Shown here piece after piece: positions 8,376 to 16,695 of a stretch of DNA of 64,000 nt (position 1 is its first letter; each line of letters opens with the position of its first letter). A program made the position numbers and the translations under genes. This DNA comes from Bacteroidota bacterium. GTDB taxonomy: Bacteria; Bacteroidota; Bacteroidia; Cytophagales; Cyclobacteriaceae. Below the pieces are notes generated by a model. It worked only from the letters and a program-made list of their open reading frames with translations. It was not told where the DNA came from and searched no databases. The stretch spans positions 124,001-188,000 of the forward strand of contig JAFEAL010000002.1 of NCBI GenBank assembly GCA_018266435.1. Direction: 5' to 3'.

Positions 8376-9317
8376 GGCTTCTAACCACTGACTTAATTGC
8401 TCTTTTTCCTCATCGCTATACGGAAAATGCCAGAACGAAACATTTTCAGTACAATACTTTTTTAGCTTTTGCCACTGCTCGTTCTCACCCGGGTTGTTGA
8501 GGTAAGTAATGATTTCGTTTTTGCTTTTGAAGATCATGGCATTTTTTCCGTGATGAAGGTAAGCCTGGTAGCGGCCTTTTAAAAATGTAGGCTCATCCAT
8601 CAAAACCGGAACCCCCAGCGCCAATGACTTAACTACTGCATTGCACACATGCCCCCAATATTTGATGTGAATGGTATAACGGGCTTTGGCCTGTAATTCG
8701 TTTGATTCTTCAAATGTCTTTTGGTTTTCAGGTGCTCCATAATGGGCAAAATGAAATTGTGGAACATTTTTTACAACATACTGAAAGGCCTGATAGGAAT
8801 CTTCCGGCCTACGCCATTTGCGCTCGCCTGCTGTACGTTGATACGAGTTAATCAATGTAACAATATCTTTTGGGTCAGCCGAAAGTTGGGTTTTCAGTAC
8901 TGAATAAATTCCGGCAAAAGGATATTTTTTGTGGTAAAAAAAACCGGGAATGTGGGCCTGCCGAACGGTTTCAAAAAGTTCAGAAGACCCGCAGAGGAAT
9001 CCTCGGAAGAGGGAATTGGAATGGTAGGCATACCTCAACGTGAGAAAGTTGATGCTTCTGCTTTTGGTTAAGGCTATGGCTTTTTCATTGGTTACATAAT
9101 CAGCTAAAATGAGCAGGTATGGTTTGTTAAACTTCAGGTATCGCCAATGCCTGCGGGCAAACATAATCAGCACGTCACACGATTTTAACTGAACTTTATC
9201 GTAATCGTGTTTGGGCCAAATATAAAATTCTGAAGCAATATCATCGAATAATTCTTTTAAAGCCGTGACTTCATCGTGGTGCAGGTTTTGTATGCCTATT
9301 TTCAATTTGGGCTTCAT
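8346..9317 (-). CDS. Glycosyltransferase-like protein
   Basis: The 323-residue protein starts MKPKLKIGIQNLHHDE. Its N-terminal half resembles the acceptor-binding half of GT-B enzymes (SCDVLIMFARRHW, PYLLILADYV). The C-terminal half has a donor-binding-like segment: HIKYWGHVCNAVVKSLALG followed by VPVLMDE and NAMIFKSKNEIITYL. The EX7E motif is not clear, so the call rests on fold-like pattern and location. It lies convergent to the methyltransferase with a 30-base coding overlap at the 3' ends. It could belong to the same surface-glycan locus. Confidence 0.6.
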   Translation of the reverse strand: MKPKLKIGIQNLHHDEVTALKELFDDIASEFYIWPKHDYDKVQLKSCDVLIMFARRHWRYLKFNKPYLLILADYVTNEKAIALTKSRSINFLTLRYAYHSNSLFRGFLCGSSELFETVRQAHIPGFFYHKKYPFAGIYSVLKTQLSADPKDIVTLINSYQRTAGERKWRRPEDSYQAFQYVVKNVPQFHFAHYGAPENQKTFEESNELQAKARYTIHIKYWGHVCNAVVKSLALGVPVLMDEPTFLKGRYQAYLHHGKNAMIFKSKNEIITYLNNPGENEQWQKLKKYCTENVSFWHFPYSDEEKEQLSQWLEALAIGPVGHQ

Positions 9318-9395
9318 CTGTTAAATTAAATTCCAAAGTAAGACTTTTTCATTCAAACGAATCATTTTTATGCCTGATGATTTGGCGCGGATTAT

Positions 9396-9403
9396 TACTT
9401 TTG
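9396..9403 (+). promoter_or_regulatory. Bacteroidota-type -7 element
   Basis: TACTTTTG matches TAnnTTTG 19 bases before the ATG at 9423. A TTG at the canonical spacing is absent. Confidence 0.4.
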
Positions 9404-9422
9404 CAATCCTATTCATCAGACT

Positions 9423-9896
9423 ATGATTGTTAAAACAAAAAATTACCGGCTCGAAAAAAAGATTTACATCCGCACTGCTTTTACCAACATCTTGAAACAG
9501 CAGTGGTGGGTTTCATTAATTGTGGTAGCTATCGGCCTGGGCTACTTGTGGATAGCCAGCTGGTGGTGGTTTTTTGCTGCACTCTTAGGCGCTTCGCTGT
9601 ATCTTCTTTTTTGGTGGGTGCAGTTTTACGGAGTAACCCAATTGGAACAAGGCAAAATGCTGTTCGAGCGCTTTTCATACGAAATCAACAGCCAACAGAT
9701 ATTGATGAAAATCAATGCACGCGAAGGTATGCCCATGAAATGGGACCAGATTAAACGCGCCCATGCAGGTAAAGATTATTTCGCACTTTTTTTAAACAAG
9801 GCACAACTGATCTATTGGCCGTACAAGATTTTTAACACGGATAACGAGCGAAAATTTGTAACGAGCATTTTAAAAACAAAGGGGTTGATCAAATGA
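9423..9896 (+). CDS. YcxB-like membrane protein
   Basis: This small protein of 157 residues has two adjacent membrane helices at about 28-45 and 47-68, rich in Trp. A C-terminal cytoplasmic domain contains ISSQQ-type beta strands (FSYEINSQQILMKI) and PMKWDQIKRAHAGKDYFALF. That arrangement is typical of YcxB-like C-terminal domains, which resemble PH domains and have no established function. It precedes recX on the same strand with a 31-base gap. Confidence 0.65.
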   Translation: MIVKTKNYRLEKKIYIRTAFTNILKQQWWVSLIVVAIGLGYLWIASWWWFFAALLGASLYLLFWWVQFYGVTQLEQGKMLFERFSYEINSQQILMKINAREGMPMKWDQIKRAHAGKDYFALFLNKAQLIYWPYKIFNTDNERKFVTSILKTKGLIK

Positions 9897-9927
9897 TTTG
9901 AAAATTTGAGAACGCATCAATTTGAAA

Positions 9928-10440
9928 ATGAAAAAAAATAATAAGTCGAAAACAACTTCATCTTCAAATCCTCAAATCAAGAATTTTTCAAATCAAGAAG
10001 CCCTTTCAAAAATTTACCGTTATTGCGCCTATCAGGAACGCTCGCACCGCGAAGTAAAAAACAAATTGTTTGAGTACGGCCTTTATGCTTCCGAAGTAGA
10101 TGCACTTCTTTCCCGGCTGATTACCGAAGGATTTCTAAACGAAGAACGTTTTGCCAAAGCCTTTGCCGGTGGAAAATTCCGCCTGATGAAATGGGGCAAG
10201 CTTAAAATTGAAAAAGAACTGGAAATGCGCGGGCTCACCCCGCGCTGCATTGCCCGGGGAATGACCGAAATTGATCACTCCGATTACTCCAAAACATTGC
10301 GCGAGCTGCTCGTAAAAAAATCAAAAGCAGTCAGCGAAAGCAATCCCTTCCAAAAAAAAAATAAGATTGCCCGCTATGCCATCAGCAAAGGTTACGAGCC
10401 GGAGTTGGTTTGGGAAATGATTCGGGAAGTGTTTGATTGA
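9928..10440 (+). CDS. recX: Regulatory protein RecX
   Basis: ATG at 9928 gives 170 residues; a TTG two codons earlier is less likely. After a Ser/Asn/Lys-rich N-terminal extension (about 1-25), three RecX three-helix repeats follow: IYRYCAYQERSHREVKNKL, LITEGFLNEERFAKAFAGGK and KIARYAISKGYEPELVWEM. RecX binds RecA filaments and modulates recombination and SOS induction. recA is not in the window, which is common in this phylum. The family match is clear from repeat spacing. Confidence 0.88.
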   Translation: MKKNNKSKTTSSSNPQIKNFSNQEALSKIYRYCAYQERSHREVKNKLFEYGLYASEVDALLSRLITEGFLNEERFAKAFAGGKFRLMKWGKLKIEKELEMRGLTPRCIARGMTEIDHSDYSKTLRELLVKKSKAVSESNPFQKKNKIARYAISKGYEPELVWEMIREVFD

Positions 10441-10608
10441 AAAAACCTTTCTTACCTTATACAACATCCGTAGGGGCTAGTCCGGATTGATCGTTTGTTA
10501 AAGCCGTGGACTTGCGCTAATTGCAAAAAAATCTATTCTGAGTTTCTTATCTTTCGTTTCAAGAAGGGAACACGATTCACAAAAACCCGATTTCTCCAGT
10601 ATTAGCCG

Positions 10609-11220
10609 ATGGACTACCTCATTTTTTTTTTTCTTGGGTTTACTTTCAGTTTTTTGGGTTCCATCCCTCCCGGCACACTCAATGTAACAACGTTGCAGTT
10701 GTCTCTTCAGGGAAAAATACCCGCAGCTGAACGTTTTGCACTTGCCGTTGCTCTTGTAGAATACCCGTATGCGTGGGCCGGTGTTCAGTTTGAACATTGG
10801 CTGTTGTCGTCTCCGGTGGTGATGGATAATTTTCAATTGATTGCTGCCCTGGTGATGACCTCGCTCGGAATTGTTAATTTACTTCCGTCTAAGCCACCTA
10901 CCGGCCTGGCTAAAAAATTCAGCGAGAGTGGCTTTAGGCGAGGGCTTGTGTTGAGTATTCTTAGCCCGATGACAATTATCTATTGGATGGGTTTCACTGC
11001 TTATCTTAAAACAGCAGGATGGATCAGCCTGTCAAGCATCGGTATGCAGCAGTGTTATGTGCTGGGCGCTGCGGCTGGTGTACTCACCTTCTTTTTATTA
11101 TTAATCTTCTTTGCACAAAAAATGGCATCGTACCTTCAGGGCAATCTGTTTACCAAGATCATTCCAGGACTGGTACTCTTGTGCCTTGGGCTGTATGCAT
11201 TTAGTAAGTATTTTTTTTAA
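10609..11220 (+). CDS. LysE/RhtB-family exporter
   Basis: This 203-residue integral membrane protein has five or six helices. The N-terminal helix contains GFTFSFLGSIPPGTLNVTTL, the proline-containing LysE signature (PGP/PPG followed by N). The loop LPSKPPTGLAKKFSESGFRRG precedes SPMTIIYWMGFTAYL, also typical of LysE proteins. It is predicted to export an amino acid or small metabolite; the substrate is not readable. A strong terminator follows directly. Confidence 0.8.
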   Translation: MDYLIFFFLGFTFSFLGSIPPGTLNVTTLQLSLQGKIPAAERFALAVALVEYPYAWAGVQFEHWLLSSPVVMDNFQLIAALVMTSLGIVNLLPSKPPTGLAKKFSESGFRRGLVLSILSPMTIIYWMGFTAYLKTAGWISLSSIGMQQCYVLGAAAGVLTFFLLLIFFAQKMASYLQGNLFTKIIPGLVLLCLGLYAFSKYFF

Positions 11221-11221
11221 G

Positions 11222-11247
11222 AAAAAAGCCGCACAATGCGGCTTTTT
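11222..11247. terminator. Bidirectional terminator between convergent genes
   Basis: AAAAAGCCGCA pairs perfectly with TGCGGCTTTTT around a 3-base loop, with A-runs on the left and T-runs on the right. It separates the LysE-type gene from the convergent Spy-like gene and can serve both. Confidence 0.88.
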
Positions 11248-11251
11248 AATT

Positions 11252-11641
11252 TTAGTTGCTGCTCTCCTTGTTTCGGTCATGCCAATCGTTCAGCTTTTTT
11301 AGCTGATCTTCTTTCAGCACAGGCTTGAGTTGAACACTCAATGAATCCATCACTCGTTTTTGTTGTTTCCGATAGCTTGTGCGGAGAGCCTCCAGCCGCT
11401 TGGTTGCTTTATCCAACACGGGTTTCATTTTTATCTTTTGCACACTGTCAGCACCCGTTATGTGATACACCCGGTTAGCCAATGAACTTTTGCCTGAATG
11501 GCTGTACTCTTGTTTACCCTGTCCACGTTTTGTGTGCCCGTTGCCCCGGTCATGGCCATGACCTTGTGCCATTGCGCCTGACATTGCAATTGCTGCGAAT
11601 ATAAAACCCAGCAGCAACCCCCAACTTCTTTTTGTTTTCAT
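11252..11641 (-). CDS. Small periplasmic protein, Spy/CpxP-like
   Basis: Starting at the ATG at 11641 (MKTKRSWGLLLGF), the protein has a 25-residue signal peptide ending AMAQ. A His/Gly/Lys-rich stretch (GHGHDRGNGHTKRGQG) follows, then a helical C-terminal region (LDKATKRLEALRTSYRKQQK, LKPVLKEDQLKKLNDWHDR). The helical part resembles Bacteroidota Spy/CpxP or heavy-metal-resistance periplasmic proteins, and the His-rich segment could bind metal ions. Two more ATGs lie 3 and 6 codons upstream. Function is inferred from composition only. Confidence 0.65.
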   Translation of the reverse strand: MKTKRSWGLLLGFIFAAIAMSGAMAQGHGHDRGNGHTKRGQGKQEYSHSGKSSLANRVYHITGADSVQKIKMKPVLDKATKRLEALRTSYRKQQKRVMDSLSVQLKPVLKEDQLKKLNDWHDRNKESSN

Positions 11642-11715
11642 AATTTTCATTTTGCACATTAGACACAGCTCAGGTTTTTTTTATTCCCGTACCTTTAAAA
11701 AAAATTTCATCAGAC

Positions 11716-12510
11716 ATGTCGCTATTTGCAGCATCATTAAATTCCGGAAGCAACGGCAACTGTTATTTCATTGGCAACCCCAAAGAAGCAGTATTGGTGG
11801 ATTGCGGCATTTCGTATCGCGAAGTAAAACGAAGGCTGCAACGATTGGCCATTTCAATTGATTCAATCATTGCCATCATAATTACACACGAGCACAACGA
11901 CCACGTAGTGGGCGTTGCTAAAGTTACGCGCAAACACCACATTCCGGTTTATGTGTCTGCCAAAACCAATCAACAATTTAATTTTGGAGTAGACGAAAGC
12001 CTGATTCGTATTTTTCATACACACGAAGAAATAAAGTTAGGCCAACTCACGATCTCATTTGCTCCGCGGTTTCATGATGCGGTAGATGCGCACAGTGTTC
12101 TGGTGCAGAACGGTACAACCAAAATTGGTGTGTTTACTGATTTAGGAAAAGCCTGTGCCGATACCATCAGGCATTTTAAGCAATGCCATGCCGCTTTTCT
12201 AGAAAGCAACTATGATGAAGCGATGCTGGAAGAAGGACCGTATTCCATATCCTTAAAAAACAGGGTACGGGGAGACTACGGGCATTTGTCGAACCAGCAA
12301 GCACTGAATTTATTTTTAAACCACCGGCCACCGTTTATGCGTCATTTGTTCCTATCGCATCTTTCTCGAAACAATAACCGGGAAGAAATCGTACAATCGT
12401 TATTCGAACCGTGGGGCAAGGATACCCAAATCATTATTGCTTCGCGGAATAAGGAAACCGCTCTTTTTAAAATCGGAGTAGAAGAGCACGTGCAACTGGG
12501 TTTATTTTAA
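11716..12510 (+). CDS. MBL-fold metallohydrolase, YycJ/WalJ-like
   Basis: The 264-residue protein begins with the beta-lactamase-fold start SLNSGSNGNCYFIG. Its metal-binding motif is THEHNDHVVG (HxHxDH, about residues 57-66). Further conserved points are APRFHDAVDAHSV, FTDLGKA and LFLSHLSRNN. This pattern is that of the YycJ/WalJ exonuclease-like group, cytoplasmic two-metal phosphodiesterases involved in DNA metabolism. It is followed at a 31-base gap by lepB on the same strand, so the two are probably co-transcribed. Confidence 0.82.
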   Translation: MSLFAASLNSGSNGNCYFIGNPKEAVLVDCGISYREVKRRLQRLAISIDSIIAIIITHEHNDHVVGVAKVTRKHHIPVYVSAKTNQQFNFGVDESLIRIFHTHEEIKLGQLTISFAPRFHDAVDAHSVLVQNGTTKIGVFTDLGKACADTIRHFKQCHAAFLESNYDEAMLEEGPYSISLKNRVRGDYGHLSNQQALNLFLNHRPPFMRHLFLSHLSRNNNREEIVQSLFEPWGKDTQIIIASRNKETALFKIGVEEHVQLGLF

Positions 12511-12541
12511 TAACATATTGTAATCCAAATCAATTTTGAAC

Positions 12542-13645
12542 ATGAAAACGGACAGCCCCAAACCGAAATCAAAACTACGTGAGTGGCGCGATAGCGTTGT
12601 ATTTGCTGTAGTCGTAGCTACGTTGTTTCGATGGTCATTGGCTGAGGCTTTTGTCATCCCTACGTCTTCAATGGAAAATTCATTGTTAGTAGGCGACTAT
12701 CTTTTGGTTAGCAAAATCCATTATGGAAGCCGTACCCCTCGCACCCCTCTGCAAATTCCGTTGACTCATCAAAAAATTTGGGGAACTGAAATTCCCTCTT
12801 ACCTCGACTGGATTCAACTTCCATCTTATCGGCTACCGGGTCTGCGAAAAGTAGAACGCGGAGAACCGGTTGTTTTCAATGTGCCCCAAGACTTGCTTGA
12901 CCCGACCGACCGACCGATTGATTTAAAAACCTATTTGATTAAACGGTGTGTGGCCGTAGCCGGAGATAAACTGGAGATAAAAAACAAACAACTTATTGTA
13001 AACGGAACACCTGTTCCTGATCCTGCAAATGCAAAATACAGTTATTGGGTTACCTCATCAGAAGTAATAAACAAACGCAACTTAGCCAAACTTCATTTAG
13101 ACAATGAAGATTATACTTACCTGGGACGGAATGAGGATGGCAAGGCTGTCTATCGGATGCTGCTTACAGTAAACCAATTCAATCAAGTGAAGTCTCTTGC
13201 TTACGTGTTGTCAATTGACGAAGAAGATGATCGCCATGAACACGGGGGTATCCCTTTGTTCCCTTCTCTGATGAATGGTACATGGAGCCGTGATAATTAC
13301 GGACCATTGATGATTCCGCAAAAAGGCCTGTCAATTAACGTGAATGACTTAACCCTGAGTGCGTATGGAGAGATTATTAAAAAATATGAAGGCCACGAAA
13401 ATGTAAAAATCCACAATCATTCCTTGTTGATTGATGGAAAAGAAATAACACAGTATGTATTCACACAGGATTACTATTTTATGATGGGCGATAACCGACA
13501 CAACTCAATTGACTCAAGATACTGGGGGTTTGTTCCCGAAAATCATATCGTAGGTAAACCTTTACTTATTTGGATGTCGATTGATCAGGAGACTGGCTGG
13601 CTTCATAAAATCCGTTGGGAAAGATTGTTTAGCCTTATCCGGTAA
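12542..13645 (+). CDS. lepB: Signal peptidase I
   Basis: The ATG at 12542 gives 367 residues. A single membrane helix lies at about 19-37. The catalytic serine is in IPTSSMENSL (about residue 42) and the general-base lysine is in LIKRCVAVAGD (about 133). The C-terminal box MGDNRHNSIDSRYWGFVPE is complete. The enzyme removes signal peptides from exported preproteins on the periplasmic side of the inner membrane. It carries the long insertion between boxes D and E that is usual for Bacteroidota LepB. All catalytic residues are present. Confidence 0.95.
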   Translation: MKTDSPKPKSKLREWRDSVVFAVVVATLFRWSLAEAFVIPTSSMENSLLVGDYLLVSKIHYGSRTPRTPLQIPLTHQKIWGTEIPSYLDWIQLPSYRLPGLRKVERGEPVVFNVPQDLLDPTDRPIDLKTYLIKRCVAVAGDKLEIKNKQLIVNGTPVPDPANAKYSYWVTSSEVINKRNLAKLHLDNEDYTYLGRNEDGKAVYRMLLTVNQFNQVKSLAYVLSIDEEDDRHEHGGIPLFPSLMNGTWSRDNYGPLMIPQKGLSINVNDLTLSAYGEIIKKYEGHENVKIHNHSLLIDGKEITQYVFTQDYYFMMGDNRHNSIDSRYWGFVPENHIVGKPLLIWMSIDQETGWLHKIRWERLFSLIR

Positions 13646-13667
13646 CCTCCTTCGTTAAGTCAACATA

Positions 13668-15701
13668 TCAAACCGGTTTCTGTGTCTTGTCTTTTAGATC
13701 AGCCGGCTGCGTAGCCACAGGCACAATTTCTCCAATCTTCGTTTTCTGAACCCCAAAAAGATGATAAGCAATCAACAGACCCGCTGTATTCATTTCATTT
13801 TTCTCGACACGAACTGTACCTTGTTGCTGGGTTTCACCGGATACCTGAACAGCATAAGAGATATCAACCGCTTCGCCACGGGGTGTAAACGAAAGGCTCA
13901 CTTGCGGAACATTGCCATTGGATATAAAATCGATGCTTGTGTTTTTTAACTGATCAATCACGTCTTGATATTCTTGCGTTAACCCTTCTGGTGTATTCAG
14001 TTGCAGTTGCATTTTTAGACCCGAGAATGGAATTAATTGCGGATAAACCGTGTAAAGACTTTGAACAAAGTTTTTACTTTTTGATCCTGTATAAGCCTGT
14101 GCCAACCCTTCGTAGGTACGTGCCCGAAGTAATGTTTCGTATGTATCGTTTACATCAGGATCATTAATTACTTGCTCAAAATATCGAATGGCCTGGTCTT
14201 CTTTTCCCTCGGCTAAAAACAATTTACCAAGCGCATACCTAAAATATTTTTTTAAGTGTGGCCGTTTATCGGTTGCCAGTTTCTTTTTATACATATCGAT
14301 GAAGTACTCGTTGCCAAAGCCTTCCATCACCGACCACACCTCATCAAATGACATCAGGTTTTCGGGTGAGAACAGAGAATAGATGACCTGGTCGCGCTCG
14401 GGGTTTTCTGCCACCAATGAAGCCAACAGCATTTTCTGATGACGGATTTCCAATGTGTATTTTATCCAGCGGTACCAGTTCATTGGGTTAAACCAGAAGT
14501 ACCATTCGTTGTGTTCAAACCAATATTCTTTTTTAAAATAAAGTTGATTGAGGTAATGCAGGGAGGCAACCGCCAGGTTGTATTGTTCTTGCCCCCACGT
14601 AGTACCGATGTGCAACTCCTGAAATCGTGCAGCTTTGTTGATACGCTCCTGGCTTTCGGCTGTGAGTCCTTCGTAATGCAGAGCACGGGCAAGCCCGATG
14701 CTATGCCAGCCAAAGCCGGGTGTGCTGCCTTGCTGTTGGATGACTTTAGTCAAAAGTGTATCGGCTTGTTCAGGATGTCCGCGGTAAATATTCAATGTGC
14801 CCCGCATGTAAAAATATTCTTTGGTATTTTTTTCCATTTCATTATCCCGATCAGAGGCTTCTTTAAAATACAGATCGGCATTTTCTAACTCGCCCATGGC
14901 CAGTTTGAAATTGGCGTAGTTATTGGCAGAATAGCGATTGTTTTGAATGAGTACATCGTAGTAATAATTAGCCGAGTCAATGTTGAGCAGGTAATCATGA
15001 ATCATTGCCTTGTAGTGGTAAGTTCCTAAGTATTGCTGGTTGAGGTAACGCGGGTCGAACAGCCCGTTGTTGAGGGGCATATCAATCTGGATTTTCCGCA
15101 AAGCCGAATCAAGACACTTGTTAGCTGCCTGCACATTTTCCATGACGGAGTTTTTCAAAAATGAAAATCGTTTGGAGGTGTACATGCGGTTGCGGTGATA
15201 CATCCAGGCCATGGTGTTGTAAGAATCCAGGTTGAACTCCAGTTGAAAATTCCGGTCGCGCACGTGCTTTACCACTTCCATAGCATTATCTTGATCTTCT
15301 ACGTTTTGGTAGCACCGGTTTAGAAAATAGGTGATCAATCCATAATCCGTTTGAAACCGATAGTTGGCGCTATAATCGGCAAAATTGTTGGTGCGCATGC
15401 GTAGCAAGGCGTCATACTCGTTTTCTATTTTCTCAAGCGCCTTCTTCAGCGGAACGCTCGCTTTGTTAAAACCAAGCTCATCGTTGGCACGAAAAAAATA
15501 AAAAGCACCTTCCAATAAATACCCCACATAGTAGGAACTGTCTTTGCGTATGAAGCTCCGGGCTTTGTCGTAGGTTTTTGAATCGAGGTAGGATGTGCGC
15601 AGTTCATTTCGCTCGCGGTCAATTTGCTGACGAACGGAGGATTGAGCCCTCAATCCGAAGGAGAGAACGATCAACAGATAATAAACCAAACAGATTCGCA
15701 T
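13668..15701 (-). CDS. Exported TPR-repeat protein
   Basis: This 677-residue protein has a signal peptide (MRICLVYYLLIVLSFGLRAQ). The body is made of tetratricopeptide-like helical pairs, best seen at about 255-365 (NFKLAMGELENADLYFKEA) and 478-530 (ALGKLFLAEGKEDQAIRYFE). An aromatic-rich stretch WFEHNEWYFWFNPMNWYRW lies near the middle. No enzymatic motif is visible. It is the last gene of a four-gene minus-strand operon with moxR, transglutaminase and DUF58 genes, one base from the moxR stop. It probably acts as a periplasmic scaffold for that system. Confidence 0.75.
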   Translation of the reverse strand: MRICLVYYLLIVLSFGLRAQSSVRQQIDRERNELRTSYLDSKTYDKARSFIRKDSSYYVGYLLEGAFYFFRANDELGFNKASVPLKKALEKIENEYDALLRMRTNNFADYSANYRFQTDYGLITYFLNRCYQNVEDQDNAMEVVKHVRDRNFQLEFNLDSYNTMAWMYHRNRMYTSKRFSFLKNSVMENVQAANKCLDSALRKIQIDMPLNNGLFDPRYLNQQYLGTYHYKAMIHDYLLNIDSANYYYDVLIQNNRYSANNYANFKLAMGELENADLYFKEASDRDNEMEKNTKEYFYMRGTLNIYRGHPEQADTLLTKVIQQQGSTPGFGWHSIGLARALHYEGLTAESQERINKAARFQELHIGTTWGQEQYNLAVASLHYLNQLYFKKEYWFEHNEWYFWFNPMNWYRWIKYTLEIRHQKMLLASLVAENPERDQVIYSLFSPENLMSFDEVWSVMEGFGNEYFIDMYKKKLATDKRPHLKKYFRYALGKLFLAEGKEDQAIRYFEQVINDPDVNDTYETLLRARTYEGLAQAYTGSKSKNFVQSLYTVYPQLIPFSGLKMQLQLNTPEGLTQEYQDVIDQLKNTSIDFISNGNVPQVSLSFTPRGEAVDISYAVQVSGETQQQGTVRVEKNEMNTAGLLIAYHLFGVQKTKIGEIVPVATQPADLKDKTQKPV

Positions 15702-15702
15702 A

Positions 15703-16683
15703 CTATTTCTTTGCCTGAATACCCATCTTTGCCAGTTTGTTCACTTCCTGATCAACAATTTGCATCAATGCCGTGCGCGAAGCTTCACGGTTTCTGAAAA
15801 TCATCCGGTGATGAAGAACAGGGTGGGCCAGCGTGCGCACATCATCTTCAATCACATAATCGCGCTGGTTAACCAGTGCCCACGCTTTCAAACACTTAAT
15901 AAAAGTAATACCTCCGCGGGTTGAGCAGCCCAGTGCAATCTCCTGATGTTTGCGTGTGCCTTGCACTATGTGTACAATGCCTTTAATCAACTCTGGATGG
16001 ATGTACACTTTCTCTGCTTCTTGTTGCAAATGAATAATATCACGGTATGACAGCACTTGCTTCACCGTATTTTTTCCATTGTTTATGCTGAGGTAATTGT
16101 TGTAAATGTCTGTCTCTACTTCTTCGCTCACATAACCAAAAGATATTTTCATAAAAAAGCGATCAAGTTGAGCGGCCGGCAAGGGATATGTGCCTTCCAT
16201 CTCAATCGGGTTTTGTGTGGCGATGGTGAAAAAAAATGGGTCGAGTTGAAAGGTGGTGTCGCCTGCCGAGATTTGGTTTTCGGCCATGCACTCAAGCAGC
16301 GCGCTCTGCACCTTGGGTGAAGCGCGGTTGATTTCATCGGCCAGCAGTACGTGAGTGAAGAGCGGGCCTTTCTTGAATACAAAATCTTTTTTGGCTTCGT
16401 CATAAATATGCGTACCAATCAAATCCATCGGAAGTAAATCGGGCGTAAATTGAATACGTTTAAAAGCTACGCCCCCATTGGCTGAATGAAAGTCGATGGT
16501 TCCTTCAGAGATGGATTGGGCCAGTGTTTTGGCCAGCACGGTTTTTCCGGCACCGGGGTTGTCTTCCAGCAAAATGTGGCCTCGTGCCAAAAGTGCCGCA
16601 ACCACATATTTCACTTCCTGCGGTTTGCCGCGGATGATGGTTTCAATGTTGTCGGTAAGGGTTTTTAGTTTTTCGGTTGACAT
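15703..16683 (-). CDS. MoxR-family AAA+ ATPase
   Basis: The 326-residue AAA+ protein has Walker A EDNPGAGKT at 40-48 and Walker B VLLADEINRA at about 112-121. Sensor 1 is TIATQNPIEMEGTYPLP, with the AAA lid domain in the last 100 residues (GCSTRGGITFIKCLKAWA). MoxR ATPases act as chaperones that assemble or activate partner complexes, usually DUF58 and vWA or transglutaminase proteins. The DUF58 and transglutaminase partners lie immediately upstream in the same operon, which supports the call. Confidence 0.93.
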   Translation of the reverse strand: MSTEKLKTLTDNIETIIRGKPQEVKYVVAALLARGHILLEDNPGAGKTVLAKTLAQSISEGTIDFHSANGGVAFKRIQFTPDLLPMDLIGTHIYDEAKKDFVFKKGPLFTHVLLADEINRASPKVQSALLECMAENQISAGDTTFQLDPFFFTIATQNPIEMEGTYPLPAAQLDRFFMKISFGYVSEEVETDIYNNYLSINNGKNTVKQVLSYRDIIHLQQEAEKVYIHPELIKGIVHIVQGTRKHQEIALGCSTRGGITFIKCLKAWALVNQRDYVIEDDVRTLAHPVLHHRMIFRNREASRTALMQIVDQEVNKLAKMGIQAKK

Positions 16684-16695
16684 AAAATTTATTTT